Assembly (NCBI GenBank): GCA_002319965.1
Contig: DCJQ01000003.1
Location: 1-23,000 of the forward strand
Length of the DNA: 23,000 bases
Direction: 5' to 3'
Source: Megasphaera sp. UBA1696
Lineage (GTDB): Bacteria > Bacillota > Negativicutes > Veillonellales > Megasphaeraceae
A model generated the notes under the pieces. That model was given only the letters and a program-made list of their open reading frames with translations, was not told where the DNA came from and did no database searches. The translations under genes and the position numbers were made by a program. Below, in pieces: positions 14,735-21,362 of this stretch. Every line of letters begins with the position of its first letter. Positions within the stretch are counted from its first letter, which is position 1.

Positions 14735-15091
14735 TTACAACGGCAATACCCAATCATTTAGTTTAACCGTTTCTCTCGTATCATTGGCAGTCCCAATAAG
14801 GTGTCCAAATTCATCACGCTTTCCGGTAGAAGTAGCGGTTCGATTGTCTCCTATATTATATTGTTTGTCTAAATACGCCGTATTTCTGTTTGCATCAACA
14901 CCATAAATCCGATTATACTGATTGATACCTGCAATGGTATAAATGTCTCCTCCTGTTTCAAATGTATTCGTCTGTTGATAGGTTCCATCTGAGGAAACAA
15001 GAACGCGTACGCTAAACTCAAAATCATTTTTTGAGAAAGAAGATTCTTCCGTTAAAATCTGCCTAATTTCTTTTTCTTCATCGCAGATTCC
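14735..15091 (-). pseudogene. Start-less 3' fragment of an unrecognised protein
   Basis: The minus strand is open for 118 codons from just after a TAA at 15092-15094 to a TAA at 14735-14737. It has no ATG, GTG or TTG able to start a sizeable protein. The predicted peptide is protein-like: hydrophilic, with SVRVLVSSDGTYQQTNTFE, GGDIYTIAGINQYNRIYG and a C-terminal NDTRETVKLNDWVLPL. A neighbouring frame upstream reads RTYRKRVSVLYKESA before running into it, so a frameshift near 15080 may have split a longer frame. It could be a displaced toxin C-terminus or another gene tail. I assign no function. The remaining gap to 14562 holds only AT-rich sequence, presumably the promoter region of the secreted-protein gene. 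Confidence 0.5.
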
Positions 15092-15146
15092 TTATACAGA
15101 ACAGATACCCTCTTACGGTATGTACGGTATATACACTATTGTTCCC

Positions 15147-16136
15147 TCAATTATCCATGTATTGATGAAATTCTGCTTCAATTAACTTTAGATTCAGAGG
15201 AGCGCAATACCCCGTTAGTGAGGCATCATGGCTAGGAAATAATTGTTGGACTTCGTCAGGTATATCATAAAATTTATGTTGAACAGCATCATATAAATAC
15301 GGAGAATAATACCAATAGTCGACATGGTCAATTATCGAATAAGCTGCCAACGCCGGATCGAATAGAGGAACTTCACCACTTGTGTGAGAAAATAGAATAA
15401 TAGCAATATGGCCCATATTTCCAACAACGTTCAAGCTCCCATAGCTAGGAGTTCTAAGTTTGGTTTGCGTTTCATCTTTTAACGATACCATTTTCGCCAT
15501 ATCTTTCCTCTCGATAATAACCGATTCTCCTTCAATTCCCCATCCACGAACTCTTTCCTTAGAGGATAACGGTAACATCTTTTTATCACCATAATCGTCA
15601 TCCAAAACAAGGAAATCACCCTGTCTAAAAAATAACCTTCCATCCCTCGTAATCAATGGAGTTTCATAACTTTCCAATTGTATTTTTTCTATTTTCAAAT
15701 CCGCTTTACTTAGTTTATACAGAAAACGCCCAGACAAAACATAATAGGATCTCTCAGTAATATAAATTTTAGGATAAGCACCTTCTTCTATTCGTTGATT
15801 GCTTAATGTTTCCAATATAATCCGCCGCTGGCTATTACCTTCGGTAATCACTTTAAAAATTAATTCACTGGGAGATTTCGTATTGATATAAGCAACAAGA
15901 ATTTTATCATCATCAATTTTACAATCACAAGCCTGATGATTGATTATTTCCGGAAATACAAGCTTGTTTCTATCCAACGTGACATGATAATACCTTTCCT
16001 GAGGATAAACAAAAGTACAAGAATCACCTGAATTAATCTCAAGAACAGTAAGTGGTCCCCACTCTACTCCTTCCTTGCCACGGCTGAATAAAAGCCACCC
16101 AGTAAAAAGGCCTGCCAGTATAAAGATAAAAACCAT
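15147..16136 (-). CDS. Membrane-anchored hypothetical protein
   Basis: About 329 residues from the ATG at 16134-16136. A longer frame exists from a TTG at 16193 but has a poor ribosome binding site. The N-terminus is a strong hydrophobic segment (MVFIFILAGLFTGWLLF) preceded by Lys/Arg codons in the longer version, so it is a signal anchor or signal peptide. The remainder is beta-rich and repetitive in feel, with SYYVLSGRFLYKLSKADLK, ITRDGRLFFRQGDFLVLDD and later blocks, which could form a propeller-like fold (inference). No catalytic motif is seen. It starts 10 bp after the stop of the NNCTTTT fragment, suggesting coupling and a possible immunity or partner role. I do not recognise the family. 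Confidence 0.65.
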   Translation of the reverse strand: MVFIFILAGLFTGWLLFSRGKEGVEWGPLTVLEINSGDSCTFVYPQERYYHVTLDRNKLVFPEIINHQACDCKIDDDKILVAYINTKSPSELIFKVITEGNSQRRIILETLSNQRIEEGAYPKIYITERSYYVLSGRFLYKLSKADLKIEKIQLESYETPLITRDGRLFFRQGDFLVLDDDYGDKKMLPLSSKERVRGWGIEGESVIIERKDMAKMVSLKDETQTKLRTPSYGSLNVVGNMGHIAIILFSHTSGEVPLFDPALAAYSIIDHVDYWYYSPYLYDAVQHKFYDIPDEVQQLFPSHDASLTGYCAPLNLKLIEAEFHQYMDN

Positions 16137-16146
16137 TACTTTAAAT

Positions 16147-16455
16147 TTAATTTTCCTCTGGATTGTAAATTGCTGAAACCAAACCACTTGCAAACCCCCA
16201 TTGCTGCAATTTCCAATTAACTATATAAGGAGATATTTTATCCCTCAAATCATTCAATAGCCAATTATCTTTCCCACTAGGTCCATAAAGAGCTAACATC
16301 GTAGTTGTCGTACAATTATTCGCAAGTAACTGATAATCAGAGTCTTCTCCATTTCGATAAGGATCACCTGAATAAATTTTATTCCCGTTGACATCTTTTC
16401 CAATAATTATTCTATTTGGCGGATTATAACGGTAATAGTCATTGTTCAAGATTAT
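16147..16455 (-). pseudogene. Orphan toxin-like C-terminal fragment with NNCTTTT motif
   Basis: About 100 codons open after a TAA at 16456-16458, with only a TTG (16447-16449) as a possible start and no ribosome binding site. The peptide begins NNDYYRYNPPNRIIIG and contains YQLLANNCTTTTMLALYG. An NNCT(T/S) segment after a Y-x-L-L strand is what I would expect around the catalytic Cys of papain/NlpC-P60/DUF4105-like folds, many of which are toxin tips in polymorphic toxin systems. It looks like a CdiA-CT piece detached from its carrier, as in orphan cdiA-CT modules. It lies between an IS-end-like palindrome and a membrane-anchored gene. It could be silent or expressed only after recombination onto a full-length carrier. 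Confidence 0.5.
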
Positions 16456-16459
16456 TTAA

Positions 16460-16513
16460 TGAACCACCCCCTTCAAGTTAGACCTAAAAATCTAACTTGA
16501 AGAGGGCGCTTCA
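16460..16513. repeat. 54-bp palindrome resembling two abutted IS ends
   Basis: The arms 16460-16482 and 16491-16513 are inverted repeats of 23 bases with 20 matches, separated by 8 bases. They begin TGAA and end TTCA, and share an uninterrupted 12-bp core CTTCAAGTTAGA. The TG...CA ends and the CCCC-AAGTTAGA flavour recall IS3-family (IS150-group) terminal repeats, from memory. No transposase lies between the arms and no exact target duplication is visible. As RNA it would be a strong hairpin, but no T-tail follows on either strand. Confidence 0.55.
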
Positions 16514-16518
16514 ATAAA

Positions 16519-16893
16519 TTATGTGTATATTATCAATATTAATATAAGAAAAAGAAAAACCTCAATATAAGCATCTCTTTTTTGATTATGGATTTTAAAA
16601 AATTTACACCTAGCATAGACCACAACTAAACCCCATAATATAAAAGCACCCGATAAAAGATTTAAAGAAGTTTTCATACTTTCTAATGAAGATATATATA
16701 CATTTGCATAAATAGAATATATTAACGTAAAAATAAAAAAGATGTTAGTAACTAAAAAAAGCTTAGATGGTGCATACATATTTATCATCATTTCTTTTTT
16801 ATTTAAGGCTTTTTTTAATATAAATGATTTGACAAGCCATAAAATTATTAGCGGAAACATTATATAGTAAGTCATAAAGAATTTTAAGTTCAT
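16519..16893 (-). CDS. Small four-helix membrane protein, candidate immunity protein
   Basis: A 124-residue, very AT-rich gene. The start at ATG 16891-16893 is chosen because GGAGG lies 8 bp upstream; the upstream ATG at 16908 overlaps that site, and the still longer open frame lies inside the preceding gene. Four hydrophobic segments are visible at roughly residues 6-26, 43-66, 75-95 and 107-124, the last ending at the C-terminus. There are no catalytic motifs. It begins 19 bp after the stop of the CdiA-like gene, exactly where a cdiI immunity gene is found in contact-dependent inhibition loci. Integral-membrane immunity proteins protect against pore-forming or membrane-targeting CdiA toxins. 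Function is inferred from position and topology only. Confidence 0.6.
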   Translation of the reverse strand: MNLKFFMTYYIMFPLIILWLVKSFILKKALNKKEMMINMYAPSKLFLVTNIFFIFTLIYSIYANVYISSLESMKTSLNLLSGAFILWGLVVVYARCKFFKIHNQKRDAYIEVFLFLILILIIYT

Positions 16894-16912
16894 ATTACTT
16901 GCCTCCATCACT

Positions 16913-18235
16913 TTATTGATTTTTATTATTCTTTTTTTCCATTTTCTCTTTCGCTTCCATTTCACGTTTAGCAATTTCTGATTTTTGAGATTCAATTGTT
17001 GTAACTACAATCGCAATTACTACACCACCAGCTGGTCCCATTGCTTTGTTTCCAATAGCACCTGCAGCAACTCCTTTTCCCCATGCGGTTAAATCCATCC
17101 AATCTGCTGCTAATTCATTATTTATATCGGTAAATCTCTTATGATTTTCCCAAAGATTATCTCCGGTTGAAAGAAAAAGAAGGTCTTTTTGCTTACTTAC
17201 GGCCAAATCGCCAATCAGGGTAAATTCTTCTTTTAATATAAGACCGGCTAATTCCTGCCGTTCTTTTACATCCTTTCGGTTAAAGATTTCTCCTAACTGA
17301 TTTAGGGCCTGTTCCGTGTCATGATTAATCTGTTCCGACGATTCTTTACCGGCGACCTTGATAATTCCGTCTGCTACCGCAGAATAGGTCGTACTGGCAG
17401 ATTTCCCCTGCATCGGTATTCCCATTGAGGCTGACGCCCCCAACGGATTGCGCCTATTAGCATTAGCAGATGCTAGGGTAATGCCTTTCGAATCGGCAGT
17501 GTATTCTGCTTTATTTTCAATATTTTCCGTCATAAGCGAACCCGTATCCAGCGTATTCTCACTGGCGGCTGCCTGGCTTCCAATCACGGCCCCTTTCAAA
17601 TTCGTGTTATTTCCAACATGAATCGAAAAACCGCCTTCACCGGCATAAATCCCTGCCTGCCGCGTTACACTGGCGTAGTCACTATCCATGGATTCAGTAC
17701 CAGCAGATACGGAACGGCCGGATGCGATGATATTCGGCGCGATTTCTTTCTTGCTGAATCCACCGCTGATGGACGAACTATCTCCGTTATATGACTTCGT
17801 ATCCTGCAAGCTAGTGATGTGCAGATTTCCACCTATGCCTGCTTTTACCGTATTTCCGCCGACCTGAGAACCCATAATATTCACATCGTTCCCGGACTGG
17901 ATGGTCAGCGTATCCGACGCCGTCACCGTCGTCCCTACATGGGTCATCGTTGCCGTCGTACCTTCGTCTTTTTCCTTCGAGAAACTGGCGTCGACACCGC
18001 TGATGGACCCGCCGGTAATCGTCATCCCAAGGGAAAATCCTTTGCTATGGTAATTTTCTGCTATGGTCTGCGTGTTGGCCGCGGCTCCCAGGTCAATATC
18101 ATGAGACGCTGTCAGGGTAACGTTCTGTCCCTGTAAGCTTTCGCCAACAAGGGTTAGATCTCCTTTATTTTCCCGTATACTTTTATCTGAATTGGGATGT
18201 TGCCCGGCATCGATGATTTCTAAGCAGCCACGGTC
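16913..18235 (-). pseudogene. 5'-truncated filamentous haemagglutinin/CdiA-like C-terminal region
   Basis: An uninterrupted 440-codon frame (stop at 16913-16915, upstream stop at 18236-18238) with no N-terminal secretion (TPS) domain. An internal ATG at 18025 could start 370 residues, but sequence before it is clearly homologous haemagglutinin repeat (LQGQNVTLTASHDIDLGAA, NTQTIAENYHSKGFSLG), so the gene is truncated. Further FHA-2-type features follow: VTRQAGIYAGEGGFSIHVG and NLKGAVIGSQAAASENTL. A pretoxin-like NQLGEIFNRKDVKERQELA region leads to about 90 C-terminal residues. These contain a hydrophobic AAGAIGNKAMGPAGGVVIAI stretch and a charged Lys/Glu/Asn tail. The candidate immunity gene follows. 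Without its own TpsB partner or signal it cannot be exported; it may be an orphan module donor. Confidence 0.75.
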
Positions 18236-18249
18236 TTATTATAGAAGCC

Positions 18250-18290
18250 AAAAAATCCCTGCAACCACAGGTTGCAGGGATCGTGACTTC
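18250..18290 (-). terminator. Repeated terminator, copy 2
   Basis: The same perfect hairpin with ACA loop and A/T-tract as copies 1 and 3, differing from copy 1 at two bases beyond the stem. It lies just after the COG2865 pseudogene stop and only 12 bp from where the haemagglutinin-like frame is cut off. It therefore marks the junction at which that gene lost its 5' part. Confidence 0.85.
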
Positions 18291-18300
18291 AATAATCAAA

Positions 18301-18812
18301 CTATTTGAGTATCACACCCCAAGAGCCCTTACGATGTGTTCCTATGCGTTGAAGACAGCCTTTTTCCTGGAGCTTCTTCGTATGATACTTTATGGTACCA
18401 AGAGACATGGATGTTGCCGCAGCGATTTTCTGTTGCGTGCTGTCAGGCCTCTTTTGAAGATATGTTAAGACAATGTTTTCCTTATCAGTTAGATTCACAG
18501 GCAGATTTATTCCAGTTTGGTCAGTTCTTCCAGTTTGGTCAGTCGTTTGGTCAGTTCTTCGATACAAGTTAACACGTAAATCACCCTCAAAATCAATGAT
18601 TTCCGGTTCCTTCAACCCATAATCCCGGCAATCTCGAAAGATTCGCGGAAAGCCACTGCCCCATTGTTCGATTAGATTCATGTAAGCAAGTGCATTGGCC
18701 AAAGCGCAGTTTCGAACCTTTGAAAAGCCTTCTTTCATTTTTCAGGTGTTACGCCGCGCATCAAACCTCCCGGAGATATAACTTCCAAATGAGAGCGTCT
18801 CCATTCCAACTT
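18301..18812 (-). pseudogene. COG2865 (AlbA_2/RecG-like) gene, truncated and frameshifted
   Basis: The C-terminal part of a COG2865 family regulator or ATPase-like protein. The segments ALANALAYMNLIEQWGSGFP and a DFEGDLRVNLYR strand are typical, followed by a winged helix (TQQKIAAATSMSLGTIKYH). Before the ATG at 18738 the family sequence continues in another frame (SHLEVISPGGLMRGVTPEK). The two frames join if one T is restored in the five-T run at 18738-18742, so there is a one-base deletion. Upstream of 18812 the frame closes; the N-terminal two thirds of a normal ~450-residue protein is gone. The linker has TDQT repeats. A partner remnant lies at 13645-13744. Confidence 0.82.
18505..18562 (-). 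repeat. Short tandem repeats in the COG2865 linker
   Basis: The motif TTTGGTCAG recurs three times, twice inside an 18-bp unit (TTCTTCCAGTTTGGTCAG-like). It encodes the TDQT...TDQTG...TDQTG linker between the two domains. Such repeats allow slippage, changing linker length in steps of codons. Confidence 0.7.
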
Positions 18813-18859
18813 TTAGAAATTTTAGTATCAAAGTAGTATCAAACACATCTGGTGTAAAC
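18813..18859. other. Short gap with a direct repeat
   Basis: Non-coding sequence between the truncated COG2865 frame and the rplL terminator. It contains AGTATCAAA twice, 2 bp apart (about 18832-18851). No promoter stands out. Confidence 0.4.
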
Positions 18860-18903
18860 GAAAAAATCCCTGCAACCACAGGTTGCAGGGATCGTAATTT
18901 CAA
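18860..18903 (-). terminator. Repeated terminator, copy 3: end of the rplL operon
   Basis: The 12-bp perfect stem with ACA loop and six-T tail lies just past the rplL stop. It is identical to 13593-13636 over 44 bases. Similarity to the other copies continues in weaker form through the stop codon into the last codons (VELK in L7/L12, VILK in the COG2865 remnant). Confidence 0.9.
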
Positions 18904-18911
18904 AAGTGAAA

Positions 18912-19280
18912 TTATTTGAGTTCGACCGTAGCGCCGGCTTCTTCGAGCTGAGCTTTGAGAGCTTCAGCGTCAGCTTTAGCAACGCCTTCTTTGACCGGTG
19001 CAGGAGCGCCGTCAACAAGAGCTTTAGCGTCTTTCAAGCCGAGACCCGTAACTTCACGGACAACTTTGATAACGCCGATTTTTTTGTCGCCAGCAGAAGC
19101 GAGGATAACGTCGAATTCGGATTTTTCTTCAGCAGCAGCACCGCCAGCAGCCGGAGCAGCAGCAACGGCAACCGGAGCAGCAGCGGAAACGCCGAATTTT
19201 TCTTCCATTTCTTTTACGAGTTCGGAAAGTTCGAGAACGGTCATGTTTTCAATGGCCTGCATGATTTCTTCTTTAGTCAT
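18912..19280 (-). CDS. rplL: 50S ribosomal protein L7/L12
   Basis: A 122-residue acidic stalk protein that recruits translation factors. The N-terminal dimerisation helix region (TKEEIMQAIENMTVLELSEL), an Ala/Gly-rich hinge (about 33-52) and the C-terminal factor-binding domain (KIGVIKVVREVTGLGLKDAK) are all present at normal length. A GGAGG site precedes the ATG. It follows rplJ by 61 bp. Unusually, no rpoB follows: a terminator and an accessory island come next. Confidence 0.97.
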   Translation of the reverse strand: MTKEEIMQAIENMTVLELSELVKEMEEKFGVSAAAPVAVAAAPAAGGAAAEEKSEFDVILASAGDKKIGVIKVVREVTGLGLKDAKALVDGAPAPVKEGVAKADAEALKAQLEEAGATVELK

Positions 19281-19341
19281 TTTGAAATACCTCCATAGTA
19301 TCAGTTTTTAAGTTTGTTTTTATTAGTTATAGTAAGCTAAA

Positions 19342-19899
19342 TTAAGCAGTTTCTTGTTCTGCTTTCTTAGCGCGTACAGCGTCAAGCACATAAACCATGT
19401 TGCGAATATTGCCCTGGAGTACGTTGACGAAACCGGAGATCGGAGCCTGCATGCTGCCAACCAATTTCGCGAGGAGTTCTTCGCGGCTCGGCAAGCTTGC
19501 CAAAGCATCAACAGCTGCAGCATCAATAACCTGGCCGTCGACGATGCCTGCTTTTACAGACAGCGCTTCCGTCTTTGTTTCTTTGATGAATTCTTTCAGG
19601 ATTTTAGCCGGAGCTACGGCGTCTTCCGTAGAATAAGCGATAGCCGTCGGGCCTTCGAGAACTTCATCCAATGCATTGTAGCCGAGTTCGTCTGCAGCAA
19701 TGCGAGTCAAAGTATTTTTGATAACTTTGTAATCGACACCGCCTTCGCGGAACTTACGGCGAAGTTTCGTGACATCAGCAACGGTGAGGCCGGTGAAACC
19801 AACGAAAACAGCGCCCTGAGCGGACTGCATTTTTTCTTTCATTTCTTCGACGACAGCGGCTTTTGCCGGGGAAACCGGATGATTTGCAAATGTGGACAT
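19342..19899 (-). CDS. rplJ: 50S ribosomal protein L10
   Basis: A 185-residue stalk base protein binding 23S rRNA and L7/L12 dimers. The N-terminal rRNA-binding part (AVFVGFTGLTVADVTKLRR) and the C-terminal helix that docks L7/L12 are present; the C-terminus is slightly extended (VRAKKAEQETA). AAGGAGGTG lies about 9 bp before the ATG. It is preceded by a leader with a terminator-like hairpin, where L10-L12 complexes autoregulate the operon in many bacteria. Confidence 0.96.
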   Translation of the reverse strand: MSTFANHPVSPAKAAVVEEMKEKMQSAQGAVFVGFTGLTVADVTKLRRKFREGGVDYKVIKNTLTRIAADELGYNALDEVLEGPTAIAYSTEDAVAPAKILKEFIKETKTEALSVKAGIVDGQVIDAAAVDALASLPSREELLAKLVGSMQAPISGFVNVLQGNIRNMVYVLDAVRAKKAEQETA

Positions 19900-20044
19900 G
19901 AGTTTGATACACCTCCTTGAATTAGGATTTATATCGTCTTAGCAATCAAAAACGGCCTCATGGACAAACCACGAGGCCGAACTAGTCAAAGTCAGATATC
20001 TGCTAGTTTCATAGCCTCAGATGGCGGACATAGTGTCCATTATA
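19900..20044 (-). promoter_or_regulatory. L10-leader-like attenuator with internal promoter
   Basis: The 175-bp gap between rplA and rplJ holds, on the minus strand, a perfect TATAAT (20039-20044) with a weak -35. About 60 bp on there is an 11-bp GC-rich hairpin (19953-19979, one G-U pair) followed by five T residues. The ribosome binding site and start of rplJ come about 50 bp later. This is the architecture of the Firmicute L10 leader, in which L10(L12)4 binding favours the terminator. I cannot verify the kink-turn binding site by eye. Confidence 0.65.
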
Positions 20045-20074
20045 CATACCTTCAGTCTACAGCTAAGAGAGATA

Positions 20075-20791
20075 TTAATTTTCTTCTTTCTTGGCAGCAC
20101 CTTTAATGCTGAACTGATTGATGTGAACGCCAGGGCCCATCGTGGAGCTAACCGTGATGGATTTGATGTACTGGCCTTTTGCGCCCGACGGTTTAACTTT
20201 GATGAGCGTATCAACCAAAGCCGTCAAGTTATCAATCAATTTATCTGCATCGAAAGACTTTTTGCCGATAGAGGAGTGAATATTGCCGGCTTTATCCGTG
20301 CGGTATTCAACTTTACCAGCTTTGCTTTCGCTAACAGCTTTTGCAACGTCCATCGTAACAGTACCAACCTTCGGGTTAGGCATGAGGCCTTTAGGACCGA
20401 GGATTTTACCGAGACGACCGACTTTACCCATCATATTCGGAGTAGCGATTGCTACATCGAATTCGAGCCAGCCACCCTGGATCTTTTCTACAAGATCATC
20501 AGCACCAACGAAGTCAGCGCCGGCAGCTAAAGCTTCTTTTTCTTTATCGCCCTGTGCAAATACGAGGACAGTCTTGGATTTACCAGTGCCGTGAGGCAGT
20601 ACCAAGGCGCCGCGGACCTGCTGATCGGCGTATTTCGGATCTACGTTAAGGTTTACAGCCAATTCAACGGTTTCATCGAATTTAGCCGTATCCATCTTTT
20701 TCAAGATGTCAATTGCTTCTGCAACATCATACTGTTTCTGTTTATCGAACAGTTTTGCAGCTTCGGCATATTTCTTGCCTACTTTTGCCAT
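20075..20791 (-). CDS. rplA: 50S ribosomal protein L1
   Basis: A 238-residue two-domain L1 stalk protein that moves deacylated tRNA out of the E site. Recognisable segments are VELAVNLNVDPKYADQQVRG, LPHGTGKSKTVLVFA and MPNPKVGTVTMDVAKAV. GGAGG lies about 9 bp upstream of the ATG. Its C-terminus has a slightly longer Lys-rich tail (IKGAAKKEEN). It follows rplK by 56 bp. L1 commonly represses the rplK-rplA mRNA; I see no clear leader mimic of the rRNA site here. Confidence 0.97.
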   Translation of the reverse strand: MAKVGKKYAEAAKLFDKQKQYDVAEAIDILKKMDTAKFDETVELAVNLNVDPKYADQQVRGALVLPHGTGKSKTVLVFAQGDKEKEALAAGADFVGADDLVEKIQGGWLEFDVAIATPNMMGKVGRLGKILGPKGLMPNPKVGTVTMDVAKAVSESKAGKVEYRTDKAGNIHSSIGKKSFDADKLIDNLTALVDTLIKVKPSGAKGQYIKSITVSSTMGPGVHINQFSIKGAAKKEEN

Positions 20792-20847
20792 GTTTCTTCC
20801 TCCTTATGTGGTTTAGCGGGTTACCCCTTCCACGGGCAGACCGTCGA

Positions 20848-21273
20848 TTAGTCGACGATGTCGATACCCATGCTGCGAGCGGAACCTTCAATCATTTTCA
20901 TAGCAGCTTCAACGTCGTTAGCGTTGAGGTCCGGCATTTTAGTCGTTGCGATTTCGCGGACTTTGTCGCGGCTCAATTTAGCTACTTTTTTCTTGTTCGG
21001 TTCACCCGAAGCTTTGTCCAGACCAGCTGCTTTCTTCAATAAGACGGCAGCAGGCGGGGTTTTCGTAATGAAAGTGAAGGAACGGTCTTCATAGACGGTA
21101 ATTTCGACAGGGATGATGAAGCCAGCCTGTTTAGCTGTACGTTCATTAAATTCCTTTACGAATGCCATGATGTTGACACCAGCCTGGCCTAATGCAGGGC
21201 CAATCGGAGGCGCCGGAGTTGCTTTACCAGCTTCACACTGGAGTTTTACCATTCTTGCTACTTTTTTTGCCAT
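20848..21273 (-). CDS. rplK: 50S ribosomal protein L11
   Basis: A 141-residue L11, binding the GTPase-associated region of 23S rRNA. The Pro-rich N-terminal domain (KATPAPPIGPALGQAGVNIM) and the C-terminal rRNA-binding domain (MPDLNANDVEAAMKMIEGSA) are intact and of normal length. AAGGAGGTG precedes the ATG. In the 89-bp gap to nusG are two small perfect hairpins (21314-21328 and 21337-21351). Confidence 0.97.
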   Translation of the reverse strand: MAKKVARMVKLQCEAGKATPAPPIGPALGQAGVNIMAFVKEFNERTAKQAGFIIPVEITVYEDRSFTFITKTPPAAVLLKKAAGLDKASGEPNKKKVAKLSRDKVREIATTKMPDLNANDVEAAMKMIEGSARSMGIDIVD

Positions 21274-21362
21274 GGTGAGTTACACCTCCTTACATTACAA
21301 GATGTGGTCAAACGAATCGTAACGATTCTCCCACTCGCGGCAGAAAGCCGCATTAGAAGTAT

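Noticed and set aside
15060..15090. Tiny frame MKKKKLGRF upstream of the start-less fragment
   Set aside because: Nine residues, no ribosome binding site, and it is better explained as the out-of-frame part of a frameshifted longer sequence.
16894..16995. Longer start for the four-helix membrane protein
   Set aside because: It would overlap the end of the CdiA-like frame and give a Lys/Arg-rich leader; the ATG at 16893 has a well-spaced GGAGG.
13593..18903. The three hairpin copies as a CRISPR array or REP family
   Set aside because: There are only three copies, far apart, each just past a gene end or remnant with a T-tail, and no spacer periodicity. They are terminators.
19342..19920. Long plus-strand frames across rplJ and the other ribosomal protein genes
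   Set aside because: They are antisense shadows of highly biased ribosomal protein codons, Phe/Ser-rich and without ribosome binding sites.
21311..21352. Two small hairpins between nusG and rplK as a terminator or L1/L11 regulatory site
   Set aside because: The stems are only 5-6 bp, without a T-tail, and no resemblance to a known r-protein binding site could be shown by eye.
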